From the NCBI GenBank assembly GCA_026770585.1, contig MU646435.1:554158-564650 (forward strand): a stretch of DNA of 10,493 nt. The letters run 5' to 3'. The DNA is from Baffinella frigidus (Eukaryota > Cryptophyceae > Cryptomonadales > Baffinellaceae). Shown here piece by piece: positions 1 to 5,574 of this stretch. Under the pieces are notes generated by a model that was not told the DNA's origin, ran no database searches, and worked only from the letters and a program-made list of their open reading frames with translations. The position numbers and the translations under genes are program-made. Position 1 is the stretch's first letter. Each line of letters opens with the position of its first letter.

Positions 1-84
1 TAGGGGTTAGGGGTGAGAGGTTTAGGGTTTAGGGTTTGGGGTTTGGGGTTTGGGGTTTGGGGTTTGGGGTTTGGGGTTTGAGGT

Positions 85-117
85 TTAGGGTTTAGGGTTT
101 AGGGTCCAGGCCGTTGC
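85..117 (-). CDS. possible terminal exon ending inside telomere-like repeat
   Basis: An acceptor-like CGCTCCCGCAG|GCAACG is followed by ATAWTLNPKP and a TAA supplied by the CCCTAAA repeat. If used, it would end the protein here. The island upstream of the AG (118-157) is also open and Pro/Ala-rich, so the boundary is unclear. This is a weak call. Confidence 0.2.
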   Translation of the reverse strand, partial: ATAWTLNPKP

Positions 118-222
118 CTGCGGGAGCGCAGCGGGCGCGGGAGCGAGGGTGTCGGGTTTAGGGTAGGGTTTAGGTGCTATGTTTAGGGTTTAGGGTTTAG
201 GGTTTAGGATTCTGGTGATAAC

Positions 223-285
223 CGGGAGGGAAGGCTGCGTCGGGGACGTCTCTTTGGGTTCCGGGGCGTCGTCCGACGGCGAGAC
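223..285 (-). CDS. proline-rich tail exon family, copy 4
   Basis: Acceptor CTAACCTAG|GTCTCG and donor CTCCCG|GTTATC bound 21 codons, beginning VSPSDDAPEPKETSPT and ending PSLP. It is the most diverged copy, with an acidic stretch in place of RNYAMMRA. Phase is 0 at both ends. Confidence 0.45.
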
Positions 286-531
286 CTAGGTTAGGGTTTA
301 GGGTTCAGGGTCCAGGGTTGAGGTTTCAGGGTTCAGGGTTTAGGGTTTAGGGTTTAGGGTTTAGGGTTTAGGGTTTAGGTGAGACTGGAGGCGTAGCGGC
401 GCGCGCGGGAAGAGGCACTTTAGGGTTGAGGGCTTTAGGGTTTAGGTTTTGGGGTTTAGGGTTTAGGGCGTTCTAGGGTTTAAGGTTTAGGGAGTTTTAG
501 GGCTTCTGGGTTTTAGGGTTTAGGGTTTCAC

Positions 532-588
532 CTCGGCACGCATCATCGCGTAGTTGCGGGACGGCGGCGCGTCGCTCGGCGGCGAGAC
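532..588 (-). CDS. proline-rich tail exon family, copy 3
   Basis: Acceptor CCAAACCAG|GTCTCG and donor GCCGAG|GTGAAACCC bound 19 codons reading VSPPSDAPPSRNYAMMRAE. It is the best formed of the tail copies, with both splice sites and phase 0 at both ends. The donor runs straight into CCCTAAA-type repeat. Confidence 0.5.
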
Positions 589-777
589 CTGGTTTGGGGT
601 TTAGGAGTTTAGGGTTAGGGTTTAGGGTTGGGGTTAGGGTGTGGGGTTTAGAGTTTAGGGTTTAGGGTTTAGGGAACAGGGAACAGGGTTTGGGGTTTAG
701 GGCTTGGGGTTTAGGGTTTTGGGTGTAGGGTTTCCGGTTCAGGGTTTCGGGTTTAGGACTTGGAGTGTGGGGGGGGC

Positions 778-840
778 CTGTTCCGGGGCACGCATCATCG
801 CGTAGTTGCGGGGCGGCGGCGCGTCGCTCGAAGGCGAGAC
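778..840 (-). CDS. proline-rich tail exon family, copy 2
   Basis: Acceptor CCAAACCAG|GTCTCG is followed by 21 codons, beginning VSPSSDAPPPRNYAMMRA and ending PEQ. The expected GT donor is absent; CAG|GCCCCC would be a GC donor. It is close to copy 3 (same RNYAMMRA block), so the two are recent duplicates. Confidence 0.45.
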
Positions 841-1092
841 CTGGTTTGGGGTTTAGGGTTTAGGGTTTAGGGTTTAGGGTTTAGGGTTTAGAGTTTAGGG
901 TTTAGGGTTTAGGGTGTAGGGTTTAGGGTGTAGGGTTTAGGGGTTATGGTTTAGGCGTGACCATGCGCGGCTCTCCGAGGGAGAGAAGGCTCGTCGTTTA
1001 GTTTTTAGGGTTTAGGGTTTAGGGTTTAGGGTTTGGGGTTTAGGTTTTAGGGTTTAGGGTTTAGGGTGTAGGGTGTAGGGTTCAGGGTTTAC

Positions 1093-1146
1093 TTCGCGCA
1101 TAGCGAGGAGGCTGCGAGGGTTCGGAGCGTCTTTCGGGGGCGAGAC
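1093..1146 (-). CDS. proline-rich tail exon family, copy 1
   Basis: Acceptor CCAAACCAG|GTCTCG and donor CGCGAA|GTAAAC bound 18 codons reading VSPPKDAPNPRSLLAMRE. Phase is 0 at both ends and the low-complexity Pro/Ser composition continues the previous exon. Both flanks are TTTAGGG-like DNA, whose end forms the acceptor. Confidence 0.5.
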
Positions 1147-1294
1147 CTGGTTTGGGGTTTGGGGCTTAGTTTTAGGGTTTAGGGTTGAGTGTTGTGTGTT
1201 CAGGGTTTATGGTTTAGGGTTTGGGTTTTAGGTTGCAGGAGTTAGGGTTTAGGGTTTAGGGTTTAGGTTGTGGGGTTCAGGGTTTAGGCGAGAC

Positions 1295-1411
1295 CGCAGC
1301 GGGAGAGGGTTCGGAGTGCGGGGCTCGAGCCATATCCTTTGGAGCCATTTCCTTCGCAGCGGGCATGGGCGGCGGGGGGTGGTCCATTTCGTTGAGGACG
1401 CGCGCGAGCTT
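1295..1411 (-). CDS. 117-bp exon joining coiled coil to proline-rich region
   Basis: Acceptor CTGTCTCCGCAG|AAGCTC and donor GCTGCG|GTCTCG bound exactly 39 codons. They begin KLARVLNEMDHPPPPMPAAK, which would continue the 39-bp exon's EVEQRQ as coiled coil and then break into proline. The rest, EMAPKDMARAPHSEPSPAA, is Pro/Ala/Ser-rich and probably disordered. Its first part is repeated upstream at 1498-2093 as incomplete copies. The donor is weak (GTCTCG), so the 3' boundary is less sure. Confidence 0.5.
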
Positions 1412-1497
1412 CTGCGGAGACAGGGTGATGCACCACACGGAGACACCAGAGAGTTTATTGACCATGCAAAAAATACATTTTCATGTGCATGACAGTT

Positions 1498-2420
1498 TTC
1501 GTTGAGGACCCGCGCGAGGGTCTGCGGATACACGAGAGAGGTTATAAGACAGGGTGTAAGTGAGAGAGGGTGTACGTGAGAGAGGTTGTGCGTGAGACAG
1601 GGTGTACGTGAGACAGGGTGTACGTGAGACAGGGCGTAAGTGGTCAGCACCACGGAGACAGGGCGTTGTAAGTGGTCAGAACCACAGCCACAAAGTTGAG
1701 CGTTTGTGCCACGATCAAGAGCTATATCAGGCTCAAAACCATGCACGAATAAACATTTCGTTGAGGACGCGCGCGAGCCTCTGCGGAGACAAGGGGGTGT
1801 TAGTGGTCAGCACCAGAGCCGCAAAGTAAAAAGTGGCGATGTAAATGACCACTTCAGCACCACACACCCGAAACCCGACACGGTGTGGTGCTGAGCACTT
1901 CAGCAGCACAGCCACAAAGTGGAGCGTTTGTGCCACAAACAAGAGCTATATAAGGCTCAAAACCATGCACAAATAAACATTTCTGTGAGGACGCGCGCGA
2001 GTCTCTGCGGAGATACGAGAGAGTTGATTGACCATGCAAAAATATACTTTTTTATGTAGAAATAAACATTTGGTTGAGGACTCGCGCGAGTCGATGCGGA
2101 GGCAAGGGGGTGTTAGTGGTCAGCACCTTAGCCACAAAGTACAGAGTTTGTGCCATGAAGATTTTGTTAAGTCCGAAATTTGGCAAGGTTGTGTAGGTGG
2201 TCAGCACCACAGCCACAAAGTTGAGCGTTTGTGCCACGGACAAGAGACACGGGGATGGAGGTCAGCGTGTGTTAAGTCCGGGATCGGATGAGTGACGCTC
2301 AGCAGCAAGCAGCGAGAAGAAGTAAACCAGCGCCACAAAGTTGAGAATTTGTGCCACCAACAAGCGCTCTACACGCCTTAACACCGCGCATAAACCTCCC
2401 ATTTCGGTCGAGTGACAAAA
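1498..2420 (-). repeat. repeated acceptor plus exon start (LARVLNE) with flanking intron
   Basis: Four further copies of the start of the 117-bp exon have their exon side beginning at 1521, 1780, 2004 and 2093. They read TLARVLNE, RLARVLNE, RLARVLTE and LARVLNQ after TCTCCGCAG or variants; the last has lost its AG. A degenerate fifth lies at 2401-2416. Homology ends about 26 bases into the exon at GAAAT|GTTTATT, which could be a donor but would break phase 0. Each copy carries intron DNA including GAGCTATATAAGGCTC-type and TTTGTGGCTGTGGT-type motifs (for example 1676-1796 and 1902-2010). I read this as a multiplied exon-intron unit, mostly decayed. Confidence 0.55.
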
Positions 2421-2473
2421 GCCAGGAACAGTGTCCCGGACAAGCGTGGCGTTGAGCGCACCTGCTGTGGGAA

Positions 2474-2673
2474 GGGTACAGGGGTACCTCGCTCATAAGA
2501 AAACACCCCCCCCCCCCTAGGAACACTGTAGGACCCTATGAATAGGGTACAGGGCTACCTCGCTCATTCGAAAACGCCCCCCCCCCCAGGACCCTACCGT
2601 ACGCCTGTGCCCAGAGCACTATGGTGGTACTAGGGGTGGGGGGGAGCTTTTTTATGAGCGATGTACCCCTGTA
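2474..2673. repeat. C-tract repeat, two direct copies and one inverted copy
   Basis: GGGTACAGGGGTACCTCGCTCATAAG-type sequence followed by AAAACNCCCCCCC occurs at 2474-2517 and 2545-2588, and in inverse orientation at 2632-2673 (G tract, then TTTTTATGAGCGATGTACCCCTGTA). The outer copies could fold back on each other. A perfect hairpin with ACCCTAT arms and a two-base loop sits at 2533-2548. This resembles a small nonautonomous element; no coding capacity is seen. Confidence 0.6.
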
Positions 2674-2702
2674 GTAGGAGGGTAGGATTGGGGATCTCAA
2701 AC

Positions 2703-2741
2703 CTGCTTCTGCTCCACCTCGGCGTGCATAGCACCCTCCAC
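2703..2741 (-). CDS. 39-bp exon family, copy 4
   Basis: Thirteen codons reading VEGAMHAEVEQKQ lie between acceptor ACGGAG|GTGGAG, directly after a (CA)n tract, and donor AAGCAG|GTTTGAG. It is the most diverged of the four copies but is open and keeps both splice dinucleotides. Confidence 0.5.
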
Positions 2742-2742
2742 C

Positions 2743-2745
<3 letters not shown>

Positions 2746-2780
<35 letters not shown>

Positions 2781-2849
2781 TGTGTGTGTGTGTGAGAGAG
2801 AGAGAATGAGAGTGAGTGAGAGAGAGTGAGAGAGAGAGAGAGAGAGAGA
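2746..2849. repeat. (GT)n then (GA)n microsatellite in an intron
   Basis: GT repeat at 2746-2793 (one interruption) runs into imperfect GA repeat to 2849. It fills most of the intron between two 39-bp exon copies and reads (CT)n then (CA)n on the coding strand. Confidence 0.9.
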
Positions 2850-2858
2850 TGAGCGCAC

Positions 2859-2897
2859 CTGCCGCTGCTCCACCTCGGCTTGCAGAGCCCCCTCCAA
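2859..2897 (-). CDS. 39-bp exon family, copy 3
   Basis: Thirteen codons reading LEGALQAEVEQRQ lie between acceptor CGCGGAG|TTGGAG and donor CGGCAG|GTGCGC. The donor intron start (GTGCGCTC) is identical to that of copy 2. No microsatellite lies directly upstream, unlike copies 2 and 4. Confidence 0.5.
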
Positions 2898-3028
2898 CTC
2901 CGCGGAGACTTCCCCCTTTGTGCTATCTTACAGATGGTATTTGTCACGTATGTGTCATCTTAGCCCGCATGTAAATTTGAAATAGCATACAGTCACCCCC
3001 TAAGATAGCATCAAAGTGTCGAGCGCAC

Positions 3029-3067
3029 CTGCCGCTGCTTGACCTCGGCCTGCAGAGCACCCTCCAC
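3029..3067 (-). CDS. 39-bp exon family, copy 2
   Basis: Thirteen codons reading VEGALQAEVKQRQ lie between acceptor GGGGAG|GTGGAG and donor CGGCAG|GTGCGC. The preceding intron is (CT)n then (CA)n on the coding strand, which supplies a long pyrimidine-rich tract. The upstream AG is less pyrimidine-rich right at the site than in copy 1. Confidence 0.5.
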
Positions 3068-3073
3068 CTCCCC

Positions 3074-3089
3074 GTGTGTGTGTTTGGGA

Positions 3090-3132
<43 letters not shown>

Positions 3133-3215
3133 TCAGAGAAAGAGAGAGTCAGAGAGAGAGAGAGAGAGAGAGAGCGAGAGTGAGAGTGAGAGAGAGTGTA
3201 TGTGTGAGAGAGAAA
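3074..3215. repeat. (GT)n then (GA)n microsatellite in an intron
   Basis: GT-rich repeat at 3074-3107 runs into interrupted GA repeat to about 3215. It has the same arrangement as 2746-2849, so the microsatellite was probably duplicated with the 39-bp exon unit. Confidence 0.9.
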
Positions 3216-3224
3216 TGAGTGAAC

Positions 3225-3263
3225 CTGCCGCTGCTCGACCTCGGCCTGCAGAGCACCCTCGAC
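3225..3263 (-). CDS. 39-bp exon family, copy 1 (best acceptor)
   Basis: Acceptor CTAAACCAG|GTCGAG and donor CGGCAG|GTTCAC bound 13 codons reading VEGALQAEVEQRQ. This copy has telomere-like DNA upstream and microsatellite downstream, so it marks the boundary between the two kinds of intron. Phase is 0 at both ends. Confidence 0.6.
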
Positions 3264-3660
3264 CTGGTTTAGGGTTTAGGGTTGAGGGTTGAGGGTTTAG
3301 GGTTTAGGGTTTAGGGTGTAGGGTGTAAGGTTTAGGGTTTAGGGTTTAGTGTTCAGTGTTGAGGGTTTGGGGTTCAGTGTTTAAGGTTTAGCATTTTAGT
3401 CTTAGTGTTTAGGGTTTAGAGCTTAGGGGTTTAGGGTTTAGGGTGTAACCTCCGCGAGCGCATTGCCCCGCGCTTTGGCGACCTGTTGGGGACCGTTTAG
3501 GGTTTAGGGTTTAGGGTTTAGGGTTTAGGGTTTAGTGTTTAGAGTTTAAGGTTTAGGGTTTAGGGTTTCAGGATCAAAGTTTAGGGTTTGGAGTTTGGGG
3601 TTTGGGGTTTGGGGTTGAGGGTTTAGTGTTTGGGGTTTAGGGTTCAGGGTTTGAGGGGAC
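3264..3660. repeat. degenerate TTTAGGG telomere-like DNA around the 33-bp exon
   Basis: TTTAGGG-like repeat with TTGAGGG, TTCAGTG and TTTGGGG variants occupies both sides of the mini-exon at 3450-3482. On the coding (minus) strand it is CCCTAAA-type. Nothing else is visible in it. Confidence 0.85.
3450..3482 (-). CDS. 33-bp mini-exon
   Basis: Eleven codons reading VAKARGNALAE lie between acceptor CCCCAACAG|GTC and donor GCGGAG|GTTACACCC, in an island inside telomere-like repeat. Phase is 0 at both ends. It fits between the 66-bp and 39-bp exons, carrying on the Ala/Leu/Glu pattern. It is single copy here. Confidence 0.5.
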
Positions 3661-3726
3661 CTTCTGGAGGCCCTTGCAGAGGTTGCGCTCTTGCGAGACT
3701 GACTTCTCCGCCTCCGAGAGCCGCGC
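3661..3726 (-). CDS. 66-bp exon family, complete copy
   Basis: Acceptor CTCGACCAG|GCGCGG and donor CAGAAG|GTCCCC bound 22 codons, beginning ARLSEAEKSVSQERN and ending LCKGLQK. It is a strong amphipathic helix, phase 0 at both ends, and follows in frame after the 57-bp exon. It differs from the 3927-3989 copy by a few mostly conservative changes. Confidence 0.6.
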
Positions 3727-3783
3727 CTGGTCGAGGGTTGAGGGTTTAGGGTTGGGGGTTTGGGAGGACCTGTTTCAATTGCA

Positions 3784-3907
3784 GAAACGATTAAAAACAA
3801 CACTTTCTGGCTACGAAATGTACCACAGAAATGGGTCTCACTAGGAATAGTACAGCCTTTGTGTAGTAATTTTCGTTGCCAGAAAAGTGATGTTTTCAAT
3901 CGGTTCC
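3784..3907. mobile_element. hairpin MITE-like element
   Basis: This AT-rich block differs sharply from the telomere-like DNA around it and is one long imperfect inverted repeat. The left arm (3784-3833, starting GAAACGATTAAAAAC) pairs with the right arm (3853-3907, inverse starting GGAACCGATTGAAAAC) over about 50 bases with scattered mismatches and one gap, leaving a loop of about 20. I see no transposase and no clear target duplication. It lies in the intron between the two 66-bp exon copies. Confidence 0.65.
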
Positions 3908-3926
3908 GGGGGTTATGGGGTTGGTG

Positions 3927-3989
3927 TTGGAGGCCCTTGCAGAGGTTGCGCTCTTGCGAGACTGCTTTCTCTGCCTCCGTGAGCCGCGC
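3927..3989 (-). CDS. 66-bp exon family, copy with intact acceptor and lost donor
   Basis: The acceptor is again the end of telomere-like DNA (CCCTAAACCAG|GCGCGG). Twenty-one codons begin ARLTEAEKAVSQERN and end CKGLQ. The final Lys codon and GT donor seen in the sister at 3661-3726 are replaced by CACCAACCCC, so this copy is probably not spliced correctly. The foldback element at 3784-3907 lies between the two copies. Confidence 0.4.
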
Positions 3990-4388
3990 CTGGTTTAGGG
4001 TATAGGGTTTCGGGTTTAGGGGTTTGGGTTTTGGGGTTAGGGGTTTAGGGTTAGGGTGTAGGGGTTTGGGGTTTAGGGATTTGAGGGTTTAGGACCGTGC
4101 CTGGTTTAGGGTTTAAAGTTGAGGGTTTAGGGTGTAGGGTGTAGGATTTAGGGTTTAGGGTTTAGGGTTTAGGGTTTAGGGTTTAGAGCCGTGCCTGGTT
4201 TAGGATTTGGGTTAAGGGTTTAGGGTTTAGGGTTTAGGGTTCCGGGTTTAGGGTTTAGGGTTTAGGGTTTCGGATTTAGGGGTTGACGCCGTGCCTGGTT
4301 TAGGGTTCAGGGTTTAGCGTACAGGGTGTCGGGTTCAGGCTTCAGGGTTTAAAGTTTAGGGTTTAGGGTTCAGGGTTTAGGGTAAAAT
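3990..4388. repeat. degenerate TTTAGGG telomere-like DNA with exon-start relics
   Basis: This is TTTAGGG-like repeat interrupted only by the three GCCGTGCCTGG relics, whose exon sides begin at 4100, 4194 and 4294. On the minus strand it ends at 3990 as CCCTAAACCAG, forming the acceptor of the exon at 3927-3989. Confidence 0.85.
4088..4300 (-). repeat. three tiny relics of the 66-bp exon start at about 100-bp spacing
   Basis: The junction CTAAACCAG|GCACGG occurs with its exon side beginning at 4294, 4194 and 4100. Each time it matches the acceptor and first six bases of the 66-bp exon (GCGCGG) and then falls straight back into telomere-like repeat. The 94-100 bp period suggests that a unit of intron end plus exon start was amplified together with the telomere-like DNA. 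They are too short to be convincing exons. Confidence 0.5.
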
Positions 4389-4436
4389 CTTGGTGCCTCC
4401 GTGCTCATCGAGCGAGGAGATCTTGCCCCTCTGTTC
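4389..4436 (-). pseudogene. 57-bp exon family, copy interrupted by a dispersed repeat
   Basis: The segment reads EQRGKISSLDEHGGTK in the family frame. Its donor is lost (ACCAAG|AT), and its 5' end stops exactly where the dispersed repeat at 4437-4545 begins. That suggests the repeat landed in, or recombined next to, this exon copy. Confidence 0.5.
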
Positions 4437-4545
4437 GGTTGACTAAATATCGCGTTGGGTTGAGTCAACCCGCAGGTGCTAACTTCAGAAAACAGTCCGA
4501 CCGAGGCTCGACCAAGGGTGTTCTCATAGCTCGGATATCCCTGCA
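4437..4545. repeat. dispersed repeat of about 105 bp, copy A
   Basis: This aligns with 6792-6896: both start GGTTGAYTAAAT-TCGCG and end with CTCGACCA-GGGTGTTCT, then CGGATATCCCTGCA. The middle is diverged, but each copy contains an inverted repeat in its first half, here GGGTTGA/GTCAACCC. It abuts a broken 57-bp exon copy. Confidence 0.55.
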
Positions 4546-4582
4546 GGGTTAAGGGTTTAGGGTTGAGGGTTGCGGGTACAAC

Positions 4583-4623
4583 CTTGGTGCCTCCAAGCTC
4601 GGCGTCGAGTATAGAGATCGTTC
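4583..4623 (-). pseudogene. 57-bp exon family, copy lacking its acceptor
   Basis: The segment reads GTISILDAELGGTK and keeps the donor ACCAAG|GTTGTA of the complete copy. The first five codons and the AG acceptor are missing, so it is probably a broken duplicate. Its intron start (GTTGTACCC) matches that of the copy at 4794-4850. Confidence 0.5.
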
Positions 4624-4693
4624 CCACGGTGTAAGGTATAAAGTGTAGCGTTTAGGGTTCAGAGGTTAGGGATTAAGGGGTTTAGAGACGCGC

Positions 4694-4722
4694 CTTGGTG
4701 TCGCCCAGCTCGGCGTTGAGCG
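4694..4722 (-). pseudogene. 57-bp exon family, truncated copy
   Basis: Only the last third is left, reading LNAELGDTK. The upstream part is replaced by telomere-like DNA without an AG acceptor. The downstream dinucleotide is GC (ACCAAG|GCGCGT), which could be a GC donor or a mutated GT. Confidence 0.5.
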
Positions 4723-4793
4723 TAGGGTGGAGGGTTGAGGGGGCAGGGAGGGGGGGGTGACGGGTTTGGGGTTGAGAGGTTGTGGGGTACAAC

Positions 4794-4850
4794 CTTGGTC
4801 CCGCCGAGCTCGGTGTCGAGCGAGGAGATCTTGCCTTTCTGCTCGCTCAC
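4794..4850 (-). CDS. 57-bp exon family, complete copy
   Basis: The telomere-like array (4851-5012) ends on the coding strand in CCCTAAACCAG|GTGAGC, giving the acceptor; the donor is ACCAAG|GTTGTA. The 19 codons read VSEQKGKISSLDTELGGTK, coiled-coil-like and phase 0 at both ends. It is the only one of four copies with both splice sites and the full length. Confidence 0.6.
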
Positions 4851-5012
4851 CTGGTTTAGGGTGTAGGGTTTAGGGTTGAAGGTGTAGGGTTTAGGGTGTA
4901 GGGTTTAGGATGTAGGGTTGAGGGTGTAGGGTGTAGGGTGTAGGGTGTAGGGTGTAAGGTTCAGGGTTTAGGGTTCAGGGTTTAGGGTGTAGGGTTTAGG
5001 GTTCAGGGTTCA
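4851..5012. repeat. TGTAGGG-rich telomere-like array
   Basis: This array is dominated by the TGTAGGG variant, with a homogeneous run at about 4916-4955, mixed with TTTAGGG and TTCAGGG. On the minus strand it ends in CCCTAAACCAG, the acceptor of the exon at 4794-4850. Confidence 0.85.
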
Positions 5013-5026
5013 TGGACGCTCACCAC

Positions 5027-5071
5027 CTCCTGCAGCACCTTGCATGATTTCGCAAGGTTTACGTTGTTGCC
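5027..5071 (-). CDS. 45-bp exon family, best copy
   Basis: Acceptor CACGTGCAG|GGC and donor GAG|GTGGTGAGCG are both intact around 15 codons reading GNNVNLAKSCKVLQE. A second donor three bases on (GTG|GTGAGCG, a better consensus) would add one Val and keep the frame. Phase is 0 at both ends. Of the seven copies in 5027-5720 this is the only one with both splice sites, so it is the likeliest functional exon, joining exon 4 to the 57-bp exon. Confidence 0.55.
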
Positions 5072-5298
5072 CTGCACGTGGGGAAAGAACGTTTGAGACT
5101 AACCACAGGACCATACAGCAAGCGCGCGAGGTTTGCGGTGTTGCCCTGCGGGTGGGAAAAGAACACTCAATTCCCCCAATCATGCATCATGAAGCTGGTT
5201 TGCGGTGGTGCCCTGCGCGTGACGTGTATACTTAAAGACTGATCCATAGGACCCTACTTAAAGACGAATCCATAGGACCCTACGGTAGGCAATACCAC

Positions 5299-5339
5299 CT
5301 CCTGGAGCACCGTGCAGGAGCGCGCGAGGTTTACGTTGT
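5299..5339 (-). pseudogene. 45-bp exon family, copy truncated at its 5' end
   Basis: Homology to the 45-bp exon covers NVNLARSCTVLQE and the donor GAG|GTGGTATT, but the first codons and the acceptor have been replaced by TGTAGGG-type telomere-like repeat (5338-5370). The following intron start, through GGTATTGCC and the TAGGGTCCTATGGAT stretch, is shared with the copy at 5530-5574, so the duplicated unit included intron as well as exon. Confidence 0.5.
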
Positions 5340-5529
5340 AGGGTGTAGGGTGTAAGGTGTAGGGTGTAGGTTTACGTTGCCCTGCGGGTGGGAGCGAGCG
5401 CTGGAGTCATGAATCATGAATCATGCAGAGGCATATCACAGGTCGAATCATGAGGTTTGCGTTGTTGCCCTGCGGGTCACGTGAACACTTAATGACTAAT
5501 CCGTAGGACCCCACGGTAGGCAATACCAC

Positions 5530-5574
5530 CTCCTGCAGCACCGTGCAGGAGCGCGCGCGGTTCACGTTGTTGCC
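5530..5574 (-). CDS. 45-bp exon family, upstream near-complete copy
   Basis: Fifteen codons reading GNNVNRARSCTVLQE end in donor CAGGAG|GTGGTATT. The upstream dinucleotide has mutated (CCGCTG|GGC where sister copies have CCGCAG|GGC), so this copy probably cannot be used as it stands. The coding part is intact and differs from the copy at 5027-5071 by a few substitutions. Confidence 0.4.

Larger units (their letters stand above)
1..1290. repeat. degenerate TTTAGGG telomere-like array with GC-rich islands
   Basis: TTTAGGG and one-base variants (TTTGGGG at about 38-80, TGTAGGG, TTCAGGG) fill this stretch, always G-rich on the plus strand. GC-rich islands interrupt it. Those at 223-285, 532-588, 778-840 and 1093-1146 are tail exon copies. 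Those at 105-160, 384-418 and 955-1000 look like islands of the same kind too decayed to call. The mixing of variants shows this is not fresh telomerase product. Confidence 0.85.

Noticed and set aside
1930-1965. GAGCTATATAAGGCTC as a genuine TATA-box promoter
   Set aside because: It is part of a repeated intron unit, present also at about 1718-1734 in altered form, with no gene starting downstream in either direction.
2630-2947. Minus-strand open frame rich in SLSLSL and THTHTH
   Set aside because: It is translation of the (GA)n and (GT)n microsatellites; only the two 39-bp exon segments within it look coding.
3546-3899. Minus-strand open frame of 117 residues with TLNPKP/NPQP repeats
   Set aside because: The repeats are just CCCTAAA-type DNA read in one frame; any telomere-like array gives such frames, and it also crosses the hairpin element.
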